Below are positions 1 through 7,245 of a stretch of DNA of 64,000 bases, piece after piece. Source of the DNA: Paenibacillus puerhi (GTDB taxonomy: Bacteria > Bacillota > Bacilli > Paenibacillales > NBRC-103111); contig NZ_WUWM01000019.1 of the NCBI RefSeq assembly GCF_009846885.1, positions 1-64,000 of the forward strand, in the 5' to 3' direction. The translations under genes and the position numbers were made by a program. A model generated the notes under the pieces. That model was not told the origin of the DNA. It saw nothing but the letters and a program-made list of their open reading frames with translations, and did no database searches. Positions within the stretch are counted from its first letter, which is position 1, and each line of letters opens with the position of its first letter.

Positions 1-129
1 AAGATTGGCCACCAAAAGAATATCTACGGCTCGTATCCGATGGGATGATAACACCAAAACAAATTGCGCTTTAGTGCGATAGCACAAGATTGAAGGCGGT
101 AGTGTCCAAATTTAGGGGGTTAATCCGTG

Positions 130-384
130 AGGTCCGTTAGCGAAAGCAGAACGCTTCAACTCAGTTACTCACAATGAATCGTCGACAACCTCATGTTGAA
201 CCGTTAGCGGTTGGGAATGACACGGATACGAATGTAAGGGACATATGGGACCTTAAGAGTGACAATTTCTTGGTTTTCCGGGCGTTTGAGGCCGCTAAGA
301 GTACGCCATGTCCGTTAGCCGATCTCAATACCCATGCAGGTATGGGGGACAAGTAACGCTGCTTCGGGAACGTTCTGCTAGATA
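130..384 (+). repeat. Modular TCCGTTA intergenic repeat, copy 1
   Basis: This non-coding block is closely similar to the reverse complement of 17099-17332. Shared landmarks in order are GAGGTCCGTT, a CAACTCAGTTACTCACAATG core, ATATGGGACC, TTTCTTGGTTTTCCGGG, CCGCTAAGAGTA, TGTCCGTTAGCCGATC and a GAACG/GAGCG-TTCT end. Relative to the other copy it has about 50 extra bases after the CGACAACCTC landmark and lacks another module of about 50 bases, so copies differ by whole modules. A 60-codon open frame inside it is not credible as a gene. Confidence 0.8.
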
Positions 385-743
385 GGTTGAACTTAAGATG
401 GCAACATTCGGCTAGCTCTTCCACGGCAACATCCATCATGTGCTTGAAAGCCTACAGGTGTACATCTTTTTTGTCTTATAGTTGACCACCATGTCAAAAT
501 TCCCGCAAACGTGCATCTATTTTTCTGCTTAACCCGTTGTTCAGGGAAAACTCGCATGAAATTCCTGCATGATTGGCGGAATTTCCCCCTTAGGAACGCC
601 ATCTATGTAAAAAACTGCGCTTTGGCAGGTTTCCGACCTGGCACGGGACTGAGACTGTCTACTACCATGAATACGATTCTTAAGAACAACTTATATAGAT
701 TCAAAGGAAGAGATTCATTAAGCTCTGGAAGGAGGGGGCAGGA
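385..743. other. Gene-free AT-richer spacer with short inverted repeats
   Basis: No credible gene is seen here. The stretch around 440-600 has near-duplicated pieces (GTACATCTTTTTT and GTGCATCTATTTTT; two AAATTCC-like pieces) and a perfect 7-bp inverted repeat AAATTCC/GGAATTT at 559-565 and 578-584. It looks like a second decayed intergenic repeat family, but I see no second copy in the window. It ends at the Shine-Dalgarno site of the ATPase gene at 744. Confidence 0.4.
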
Positions 744-1670
744 TTGTCCTTGCTCGAGGTAAACGGCTTGTCGGTAGCCTTTGTCCAATACGTGCGCGGC
801 TTTCGCCAAAAACAGGTGCAGGCGCTTCACGGCCTGAGCCTGTCGATCGATGCCGGCGAAATTGTCGCCGTCGTAGGCTCCAGCGGCTCCGGCAAAAGCT
901 TGCTTGCCCATGCCATACTGGGCATTCTGCCGGCCAACGCCCGCGTGTCGGGCACCCTCCGCTTGGACAGGGAGGAGCTGACGGCAGAGAGGCAGCAGGC
1001 TCTGCGCGGGCGAGAGATTGCGCTCGTTCCGCAATCGGTGCAGTATCTGGACCCGCTGATGCGCGTCGGCCGTCAGGTCCGGGATGCGGTGCGGACCGGC
1101 GGCGATCCGGCCGCCGTCCAGCGGGACGTGTTCGAGCGCTACCGGCTGAAGCCGGAGACGTCGTCGAAGTTTCCGTTCCAGCTATCGGGCGGCATGGCCC
1201 GCCGGGTGCTCGTCTCGACCGCTACGGTCAGCGGAGCGCGGCTCGTAATCGCCGATGAGCCGACGCCCGGGCTCGATGCCGCGGTCGTCCGCGAAGCGCT
1301 CGGCCGCTTCCGCGAGCTGGCGGACGAGGGCTGCGGAGTCATGCTGATCTCGCATGACATCGAATCGGCACTCACCGTCGCGGACCGGGTCGCGGTGCTG
1401 TATGCCGGCTCCGTAGTGGAGATCGCCCGGGCGGGCGACTTCACGGGAGCGGGCGAACAACTGCGGCACCCTTATACGCAGGCCTTGTGGCGCGCGCTGC
1501 CACAGAACGGCTTCGTGCCGATAGCGGGCTCTCAGCCCCCTGCGGATGCATTGCCCGCGGGCTGCGCCTTCGCTCCGCGCTGCGGGCTGGCCGATGCAGC
1601 CTGCACGGGGGGGCAGCCGGGAGAACGCGAGCTTCACGGCGGGATCGTGAGGTGCTTCCATGCTTCTTGA
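744..1670 (+). CDS. ABC transporter ATPase, peptide/nickel (DppD/NikD) type
   Basis: The protein (308 aa) is a cytoplasmic ATPase of the peptide/nickel importer class. Walker A (GSSGSGKS) is at about residues 45-52, the Q-loop near 97, signature LSGGM at 147-151, Walker B LVIADEP at 167-173 and the H-loop in LISHD near 201. The C-terminal 70 residues have the oligopeptide-transporter extension (HPYTQAL, then a CAFAPRC cysteine pattern). I chose the TTG at 744, which has AAGGAGGGGG ending about 7 bases upstream. It overlaps the next ATPase gene by 11 bp. No permease or binding-protein gene is next to it; upstream is only repeat DNA. The substrate cannot be read from sequence; peptide, nickel or opine-metal complexes are the family options. 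Confidence 0.88.
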   Translation: MSLLEVNGLSVAFVQYVRGFRQKQVQALHGLSLSIDAGEIVAVVGSSGSGKSLLAHAILGILPANARVSGTLRLDREELTAERQQALRGREIALVPQSVQYLDPLMRVGRQVRDAVRTGGDPAAVQRDVFERYRLKPETSSKFPFQLSGGMARRVLVSTATVSGARLVIADEPTPGLDAAVVREALGRFRELADEGCGVMLISHDIESALTVADRVAVLYAGSVVEIARAGDFTGAGEQLRHPYTQALWRALPQNGFVPIAGSQPPADALPAGCAFAPRCGLADAACTGGQPGERELHGGIVRCFHAS

Positions 1671-2271
1671 AGCGCATGATCTCGGTTACCGGTACAGCGG
1701 CAAGCATCCGTGGCTGCTGCGGCACGTAAGCTTCAGCATCGAGCCGGGCGAGACAGTCGGCTTGGTCGGGCCGAGCGGCTGCGGCAAATCCACGCTCGCG
1801 CGTCTTCTAGCCGGCTATGAGCGCCCCCAGGAGGGCCGGGTCACGCTGGGCGGACAGCCGCTGCCCAAGTCGGGGTACCGTCCGGTGCAGCTCGTCTTCC
1901 AGCATCCGGAGAAGGCGGTGAATCCGCGCTGGACGATGAAGCGTACGCTTGGCGAGGGCGGCGAGCCTGATCCTTCTCTGCTGGCGGACCTGGGCATTGA
2001 AGCCGCCTGGCTGGAGAGATGGCCCAACGAGCTGTCGGGCGGCGAGCTGCAGCGCTTCTGCGTGGCGCGGGCCCTTGGCCCGCAGACCCGGATGCTGATC
2101 GCAGATGAAATGACGACCATGCTGGACGCGATTACACAGGCGCAGATCTGGCAGGCCGTAATGGAAAGAGCCCGGCGGCAGCGGATGGGCGTACTGGTGA
2201 TCAGCCATGAGCATCGCCTGGTCGAGCGATTGTGCAGCCGGATTATCGAGCTGGGCGGAGATAGAGCTTGA
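1660..2271 (+). CDS. ABC transporter ATPase, short DppF/NikE-type partner
   Basis: This 203-aa protein is the second ATPase of the pair. It has Walker A GPSGCGKS at 37-44, signature LSGGELQ at 125-131, Walker B MLIADE at 145-150 and the switch histidine in VISHEH near 189. It stops soon after the nucleotide-binding fold and lacks the C-terminal extension of DppF/OppF, so it is shorter than usual for those and closer to the compact NikE/CntF class. The ATG overlaps the end of the upstream gene, so translation is probably coupled and the two ATPases likely form a heterodimer. The membrane subunits must be encoded elsewhere or have been lost. Confidence 0.85.
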   Translation: MLLEAHDLGYRYSGKHPWLLRHVSFSIEPGETVGLVGPSGCGKSTLARLLAGYERPQEGRVTLGGQPLPKSGYRPVQLVFQHPEKAVNPRWTMKRTLGEGGEPDPSLLADLGIEAAWLERWPNELSGGELQRFCVARALGPQTRMLIADEMTTMLDAITQAQIWQAVMERARRQRMGVLVISHEHRLVERLCSRIIELGGDRA

Positions 2272-2343
2272 CGCGGCATGTCCTCCGTCGTAGTCTGGTG
2301 GCATGACCCACGTAACAGAACAGACGCTAAGGAGGATTTTACT

Positions 2344-3234
2344 TTGACAATGCTGCGGTTATCGGATATTAATTTCCGCGATCCTTTCATCCTGCCGGTG
2401 CCTGACGAGCGGGCTTACTATTTATATGGCACGGAGGGAGCGGTAGCTTGGTCGGGGAAACCGTCAGGCTTCGATTGCTATCGTAGTACGGATCTGGAGC
2501 AGTGGGAAGGTCCGCTGCCAGCCTTCCGCGTGCCGGAGGGGTTCTGGGCGGATCATCACTTCTGGGCCCCGGAGGTCCATCTGTACGAGGGAAGGTACTA
2601 CATGTTCGCCTCGTTCAAGGCGGAGGAGCGCAGGCGCGCTACCCAGATTCTGGTGGCGGATCGGCCGGGCGGGCCATTCGTGCCCCATGGCGAGGGGCCG
2701 GTGACGCCTTCCGACTGGGAATGCCTGGACGGAACGCTTTACGTGGATGAGTCGGGCAAGCCATGGATGGTATTTTGCCGGGAATGGCTGCAGGTGACCG
2801 ACGGGGAAATGTATGCGGTGGAACTGAAGCCCGCCCTTGACGGTACGGTCGGGGAGCCGGTCCTTCTGTTCCGGGCCTCCGAGTCCGGCTGGTCTCTGCC
2901 CGGCAAGGAAGGGCAATACGTGACCGATGGACCGTTCATGCACCGGATGGCGGACGGCGAGCTCGTCATGCTCTGGTCCAGCCTCGGCACCCGGGGCTAT
3001 GCGATGGGCATTGCCAGATCGGCAAGCGGCTTGGTAACCGGTCCTTGGACGCATGAGGCCGAGCCGTTCTACAAGGAGGATGGCGGTCACGGCATGCTGT
3101 TCCGCGACTTCGGCGGCAGACTGCTGCTGACGATTCACACGCCGAATCGCAATCCCCAGGAGCGGCCGGTGCTGTTGGAGCTGCGGGAAAGCGGAGGGCG
3201 GTTCGAGCTGGCTGAGGCGGGAGCGGAAGCTTGA
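2344..3234 (+). CDS. Glycoside hydrolase family 43-like protein
   Basis: A 296-aa protein without a signal peptide, with the repeated short beta-strand pattern of the five-bladed GH43 propeller. The catalytic-base motif is probably FRDPF near the N-terminus. Later come WAPEVHLYEGRYYMF, a LDGTLYVDESGKPWM segment and a GGHGMLFRDFGG segment typical of the last blade. Where many GH43 enzymes have Glu in an EGP motif, this protein has TDGPF. The TTG at 2344 is preferred because AAGGAGG at 2329-2335 is 8 bases upstream; the ATG at 2350 is possible. It likely acts on arabinose- or xylose-containing oligosaccharides inside the cell, but the substrate is not readable. A terminator follows at 3351. Confidence 0.8.
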   Translation: MTMLRLSDINFRDPFILPVPDERAYYLYGTEGAVAWSGKPSGFDCYRSTDLEQWEGPLPAFRVPEGFWADHHFWAPEVHLYEGRYYMFASFKAEERRRATQILVADRPGGPFVPHGEGPVTPSDWECLDGTLYVDESGKPWMVFCREWLQVTDGEMYAVELKPALDGTVGEPVLLFRASESGWSLPGKEGQYVTDGPFMHRMADGELVMLWSSLGTRGYAMGIARSASGLVTGPWTHEAEPFYKEDGGHGMLFRDFGGRLLLTIHTPNRNPQERPVLLELRESGGRFELAEAGAEA

Positions 3235-3350
3235 CATAGCCAAGCTCAAGATCGGGCGGGTTCAGCGCGCGGTATTTCGCTGCATGACGGCGGTTGGTCA
3301 ATTGCAATGGATCGGCGAAGGCTGGCCAGGCGGGCAGCTGGATACATAGG

Positions 3351-3392
3351 AGGACCGGGACGGGCTTGATCCGCTCCGGTCCTTCCTCTTTT
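3351..3392 (+). terminator. Intrinsic terminator after the GH43 gene
   Basis: An 8-bp stem AGGACCGG/CCGGTCCT is followed by TTCCTCTTTT. The rest of the 3235-3633 gap shows no credible gene. Confidence 0.65.
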
Positions 3393-3633
3393 AGAAGGGC
3401 ATCGGGAGCTGAGTCAGCCCTTCAGCGGCCAATTGACGAGGCCGTGCATGGCAATCGCGTTTCCTCGCCTTGCTGTGTTTTCGGCAGCGGGAAGAGGTCC
3501 GGACGACCTGAAGGCGTCCGACTCGGCTTTGTTAGCCTCGGCTCATAGCCGATTGGATGGTACTGGCGAGACTGCTTTCATCCTGCAAGACCTGGCCATG
3601 CCAAACATTTTAAAAATATTCGCATTAAAGGAA

Positions 3634-3662
3634 TTGGAATATACAAGATTTCACGATATAAT
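3634..3662 (+). promoter_or_regulatory. Sigma-A promoter of ppaC
   Basis: TTGGAA at 3634-3639 and a perfect TATAAT at 3657-3662 are separated by 17 bases. They lie 64 bases upstream of the ppaC start. Confidence 0.75.
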
Positions 3663-3726
3663 CGGGAATGGGAATAGTTATCAACGGCGGTTACCAGCGC
3701 CAAATTCACGAACAAGGAGCTTGATC

Positions 3727-4659
3727 ATGGCAAAGGCACTTATTTTCGGTCATAAAAATCCGGACACGGATACGATTTGTTCCGCACTTGCTTACGCAGA
3801 CCTGAAGACGAAGCTGGGGCAAGAAGTCGAAGCGGTACGCCTGGGAGCCGTAAGCGGTGAGACCCAATTCGCACTGGACAAGTTCGGGGTTGAAGCGCCT
3901 CGTCTCGTCGAGACGGTTGCAGGCGAAGTGAAGGATGTTATCCTCGTCGATCATAACGAGCGTCAGCAAAGCGTTTCGGATATCGATCAGGTTCGCGTCA
4001 TCGAAGTTATCGACCACCACCGTATCGCCAACTTCGAAACGAGCGGCCCGCTGTACTACCGCGCGGAGCCTGTCGGCTGCACAGCGACGATCCTGAACAA
4101 GATGTACAAGGAGAACGGCGTAGAGATCAGCCCTGCGATTGCCGGTCTGATGCTGTCGGCGATCATCTCCGACTCCCTGCTGTTCAAGTCCCCGACTTGC
4201 ACGGAGCAAGACGTGGCGGCAGCTCGCGAGCTCGCGGCGATCGCAGGCGTAGATGCAGACAGCTACGGGCTGGACATGCTGAAAGCCGGAGCCGATCTGA
4301 GCGACAAGACGATCGCTCAGCTGATTACGCTGGACGCTAAAGAATTCCAAATGGGCGCTTACAAGGTCGAAATCGCTCAAGTGAACGCGGTGGATACGAA
4401 CGATGTGCTTTCCCGCCAAGCTGAAGTGGAAGCAGCGCTTAATCAAATCATCGCCGACAAAAACCTCGACCTTTTCCTGTTTGTCGTAACGGACATCCTG
4501 AACAATGATTCGATCGGTCTGGCCCTGGGCCGCAAAGCCGAAGCCGTCGAGCAAGCGTACAACGTGAAGCTGGACAGCAACAAAGCCGTTCTGAAGGGTG
4601 TCGTGTCCCGTAAATCGCAGATCGTGCCTGTGCTGACGGACGTATTCAATAAACTGTAG
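3727..4659 (+). CDS. ppaC: Manganese-dependent inorganic pyrophosphatase
   Basis: This is a 310-aa family II pyrophosphatase, which hydrolyses pyrophosphate to two phosphates in the cytosol and so drives biosynthetic reactions. DHH-phosphoesterase motifs are visible in order: GHKNPDTD at residues 8-15 (metal ligands His9, Asp13, Asp15), VDHNE, DHH in IDHHRIANF, and [12 protein letters not shown]. The C-terminal DHHA2 domain ends with [10 protein letters not shown], which carries the phosphate-binding Arg-Lys residues. The length equals the usual 305-315 aa. The ATG at 3727 follows an AAGGAG site. The open frame extends further upstream, but that part lies over the promoter and is not translated. 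The gene is monocistronic, with its own promoter and terminator. Confidence 0.95.
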   Translation: MAKALIFGHKNPDTDTICSALAYADLKTKLGQEVEAVRLGAVSGETQFALDKFGVEAPRLVETVAGEVKDVILVDHNERQQSVSDIDQVRVIEVIDHHRIANFETSGPLYYRAEPVGCTATILNKMYKENGVEISPAIAGLMLSAIISDSLLFKSPTCTEQDVAAARELAAIAGVDADSYGLDMLKAGADLSDKTIAQLITLDAKEFQMGAYKVEIAQVNAVDTNDVLSRQAEVEAALNQIIADKNLDLFLFVVTDILNNDSIGLALGRKAEAVEQAYNVKLDSNKAVLKGVVSRKSQIVPVLTDVFNKL

Positions 4660-4669
4660 GATGCTAACA

Positions 4670-4710
4670 AGCAGCCGGTTGACTTCGGAGTCGGCCGGCT
4701 GCTTTGTTTG
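4670..4710 (+). terminator. Intrinsic terminator of ppaC
   Basis: A 9-bp stem AGCAGCCGG/CCGGCTGCT is followed by TTGTTTG. Confidence 0.8.
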
Positions 4711-4753
4711 AGCTTCTTCTTCGGGATGAATAGCCGGATAGGGATGCTCCCTC

Positions 4754-4783
4754 TTGACTTCTTCTTGGATTCCGTTCTATAGT
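4754..4783 (+). promoter_or_regulatory. Sigma-A promoter of the small transcript upstream of the MutS2-like gene
   Basis: TTGACT at 4754-4759 and TATAGT at 4778-4783 are 18 bases apart. Transcription would start near 4790. Confidence 0.65.
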
Positions 4784-4789
4784 AAAGCT

Positions 4790-5018
4790 ATCTTCACAAC
4801 AAGGAGAGATTTTGATGTCGGTGGTCGTTCTTAACTCATAATTCCATATGAAGGGTTCCGGTTCGCTTGTAGCGGCTTGCTGATTTCGGCAGGTTAAGTT
4901 TGCTATGCGTGCGGAAAGCCTTGGAATTGGTTAAGAACAGCGGATATCATACAATGCCTCAGGAATCTTCCTGCCCATTGCGACCCATCCGTGCTGAGTT
5001 CTCAGCGCGGTTTTTTTG
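4790..5018 (+). ncRNA. Candidate structured RNA or leader with an 8-codon peptide
   Basis: The stretch is bounded by a promoter (4754-4783) and a strong intrinsic terminator (9-bp stem, GTTC loop, seven T, 4989-5017). Inside, GTTCTTAAC (4827-4835) pairs with GTTAAGAAC (4930-4938), and AATTCC (4840-4845) pairs with GGAATT (4923-4928). Together they close a domain of about 110 nt that contains smaller hairpins. An AAGGAG site at 4801 precedes ATG 4815, which opens an 8-residue frame MSVVVLNS whose end enters the long stem. I do not recognise a known RNA family. It could be an independent small RNA, a leader-peptide attenuator, or a riboswitch for the gene at 5123. Confidence 0.45.
4989..5018 (+). 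terminator. Intrinsic terminator of the candidate RNA
   Basis: A 9-bp stem starting CCGTGCTGA with a GTTC loop is followed by seven T. Confidence 0.8.
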
Positions 5019-5054
5019 TTCATGGGCGCATGTTTACGGGGGGAGTCTGACAAA

Positions 5055-5095
5055 GGGCGGAGAATGACATTTGGTCATTCTTCGTCCTTTTTTTG
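5055..5095 (+). terminator. Second terminator-like hairpin directly before the MutS2-like gene
   Basis: A 14-bp stem (GGGCGGAGAATGAC with GTCATTCTTCGTCC, two G-T pairs) is followed by seven T. It ends less than 20 bases before the ribosome-binding site of the gene at 5123, so it could act as an attenuator. Confidence 0.7.
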
Positions 5096-5122
5096 TATTC
5101 CATTTTAAAGGAGAGATCTACC

Positions 5123-7165
5123 ATGAATGAAAAAGCATTGAAGCGACTGGAGTACGATAAGGTGAAAGAAACCTTGCGGTCTTATGCAGTTTCCTATTTG
5201 GGCAAGCGTTATATCGATGAGCTCGTCCCCCTGACGCAGGAGAGGACGATCCGGCAGCTGCTGAATGAAGCGGACGAAGCGAAGGGCCTGCTCCTGACTG
5301 GCGCAAGCGTGCCGATCCCGTCACTGGAAGGGATGGAGACGATCGTTTCACTGTTGGGGACCGGTTATGTGCTCAGCGAGAAGGAGTTTTCGCATCTTCA
5401 TCAATTTCTGACCAGCTGCGGACAGTTGACCCGCTATATGGCTGCCAAGACGGCTGTTGCCCCTCGCGTGGCTTCCTACGCGGCTTCGATGTACGCGGCT
5501 GATCCGTTGAAGTCGGCCATCGAACGGTGCATTCGCAGCGGACAGGTGCTGGACTCGGCCAGCAAGGAGCTGGCCAAGACACGCAAACGGATGCGCACAG
5601 TGGAGGATCGGCTCAAAACGAGGCTGAACGCGCTGATGAGCAGGTACAGCGGAATTTTACAGGAGCATCTATTCAGTACGCGCAACGGGCGGTATGTGCT
5701 CCCGGTCAAGAAGGAGCACCGCCGCCAAATCCAGGGGGCGGTGCTGGACGAATCGGGCAGCGGTCAGACGGTCTATATCGAGCCCGCGGACATAGCCAAT
5801 CTGCACAGCGAGCTTTCCGCATTGAAGGCGGAGGAGGCGCGCGAGGAGCTGAAGGTGCTGAGCGAGTTGACGGAATTGGCCGAGAGCTACGGCGATGACC
5901 TTCGCTTGAATATCGAGACGGTCGGTGCCTATGACTTCCTGTTCGCCAAGGCCAAGTACGCCGTGGCCTTAGGAGGAAGCAACGTGCGGCTGAACACGGA
6001 TGGCCGCATGGAGCTTCGCGAAGCGAGGCATCCGCTGATGGGCAGCTCGATGGTGCCGCTCCATTTCTCTATCGGCAGCGGATACCGGTCCCTGATCATC
6101 ACTGGGCCGAATACGGGAGGCAAGACGCTGGCGATCAAGACAGTCGGCCTGCTGACGATGATGGTGCAGTCCGGTCTGCTCGTACCGGTGCAGGCAAACA
6201 GTCTGTTTGCCGTATTCGAGCATGCGGCTGTAGATATCGGGGATGGGCAAAGCATCGAGCATGCGCTCAGCACGTTCTCCGCGCACGTCCGCAACGTGAT
6301 CGAAATTTTGCAGATTGCGGATCGCTCAACCTTGGTGCTGATCGACGAGATGGCGACCGGCACCGATCCGGGGGAAGGCGTCGGCCTGTCCATCGCTATT
6401 TTGGAGGAGCTGGGAAGAAGGCAATCCACGGTGGTGGCGACCACTCATTTTACAGAGATTAAAAATTTTGCATCGGCCACTCCCGGGTTTCAGAATGCCA
6501 GGATGGAATTCGACGCGGAGACGCTGCAGCCGCTCTATCGGCTGAGGATCGGCGAAGCCGGTCAAAGCTATGCGTTTCTGATCGCGCAGAAGCTGGGGAT
6601 ACCGGAGGAACTGGTGAGGCGCTCCAGGGAAATCGCGGAGAAAGGATTCGGCGAAGGCATCCTTTATGAGCAAGGGGAGGTGCAGCAGGAGCCTGGCCAA
6701 TCAACGCGGGAGCCTGGTCAATCGCCGCAGGAGCCAGGCCAATCGCCGCAGGAGTCCAGTCAATCGGCGCCGGAACCTGGCCAATTACCGACGGATCCTC
6801 GCCAATCGCCACCGGAGTCTAACCCGCCTCAGCCTAGAAAGCCCGACTCCGACTCTTCGGCTGAAGTTCCTGCCGCTCCACGCAAGCTTCAGCGAGGAGA
6901 CAGCGTGTATATCGCTTATCTGGAGAGAACGGGGATTGTGTATGCGGAGGAGGACGACCGGGGGAACGTGGGGATTATGATTCAAGGCCAGAAATTCAGC
7001 ATCAACAAGAAGAGGCTAACCTTGCATATCGAGAACAAGGATCTATATCCCGATGACTATGATATGGATATTGTGTTTGAATCCAAGCTGACGCGCAAGA
7101 AAAGTAAATTAATGGGGCGCAAGCATGTTCCGGGTCTTGTCATTGAGAAGAAGATGGACGAATAG
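5123..7165 (+). CDS. MutS2-like DNA-binding ATPase without Smr domain
   Basis: This 680-aa protein has the N-terminal coiled clamp and core of MutS2, then the MutS ATPase: Walker A GPNTGGKT near residues 337-344, Walker B LVLIDEMATGTDP near 412-424, and VATTHFTEIK. True MutS2 is about 780 aa and ends in an Smr nuclease domain; no such domain is visible here. Residues of about 523-566 are a low-complexity linker made by six 21-bp repeats (EPGQSPQ type, 6689-6814). It is followed by a KOW-like beta segment (GDSVYIAYLERTGIVY) and a basic tail. The start at 5123 has AAAGGAGAG upstream. The probable role is recognition of branched or recombination DNA, or of stalled ribosomes as known for MutS2, but without the Smr cutting activity. 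Confidence 0.85.
   Translation: MNEKALKRLEYDKVKETLRSYAVSYLGKRYIDELVPLTQERTIRQLLNEADEAKGLLLTGASVPIPSLEGMETIVSLLGTGYVLSEKEFSHLHQFLTSCGQLTRYMAAKTAVAPRVASYAASMYAADPLKSAIERCIRSGQVLDSASKELAKTRKRMRTVEDRLKTRLNALMSRYSGILQEHLFSTRNGRYVLPVKKEHRRQIQGAVLDESGSGQTVYIEPADIANLHSELSALKAEEAREELKVLSELTELAESYGDDLRLNIETVGAYDFLFAKAKYAVALGGSNVRLNTDGRMELREARHPLMGSSMVPLHFSIGSGYRSLIITGPNTGGKTLAIKTVGLLTMMVQSGLLVPVQANSLFAVFEHAAVDIGDGQSIEHALSTFSAHVRNVIEILQIADRSTLVLIDEMATGTDPGEGVGLSIAILEELGRRQSTVVATTHFTEIKNFASATPGFQNARMEFDAETLQPLYRLRIGEAGQSYAFLIAQKLGIPEELVRRSREIAEKGFGEGILYEQGEVQQEPGQSTREPGQSPQEPGQSPQESSQSAPEPGQLPTDPRQSPPESNPPQPRKPDSDSSAEVPAAPRKLQRGDSVYIAYLERTGIVYAEEDDRGNVGIMIQGQKFSINKKRLTLHIENKDLYPDDYDMDIVFESKLTRKKSKLMGRKHVPGLVIEKKMDE
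6689..6814 (+). repeat. Six 21-bp tandem repeats inside the MutS2-like gene
   Basis: Six in-frame 21-bp units beginning GAGCCTGGCC encode a Pro/Gln/Ser-rich linker. Units have diverged by several bases each, and a partial seventh starts at 6815. Confidence 0.85.
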
Positions 7166-7245
7166 AGAGCAGGGCTGCAACAAACCAGTTCCCACCTCGT
7201 CTAATACATGGAAGATGTGGTGGGAAATGGAGGGTAATCTGTAAA

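Noticed and set aside
174-356. 60-codon open frame in the first repeat copy
   Set aside because: It is entirely inside the repeat, has no ribosome-binding site, and the other copy does not keep the frame.
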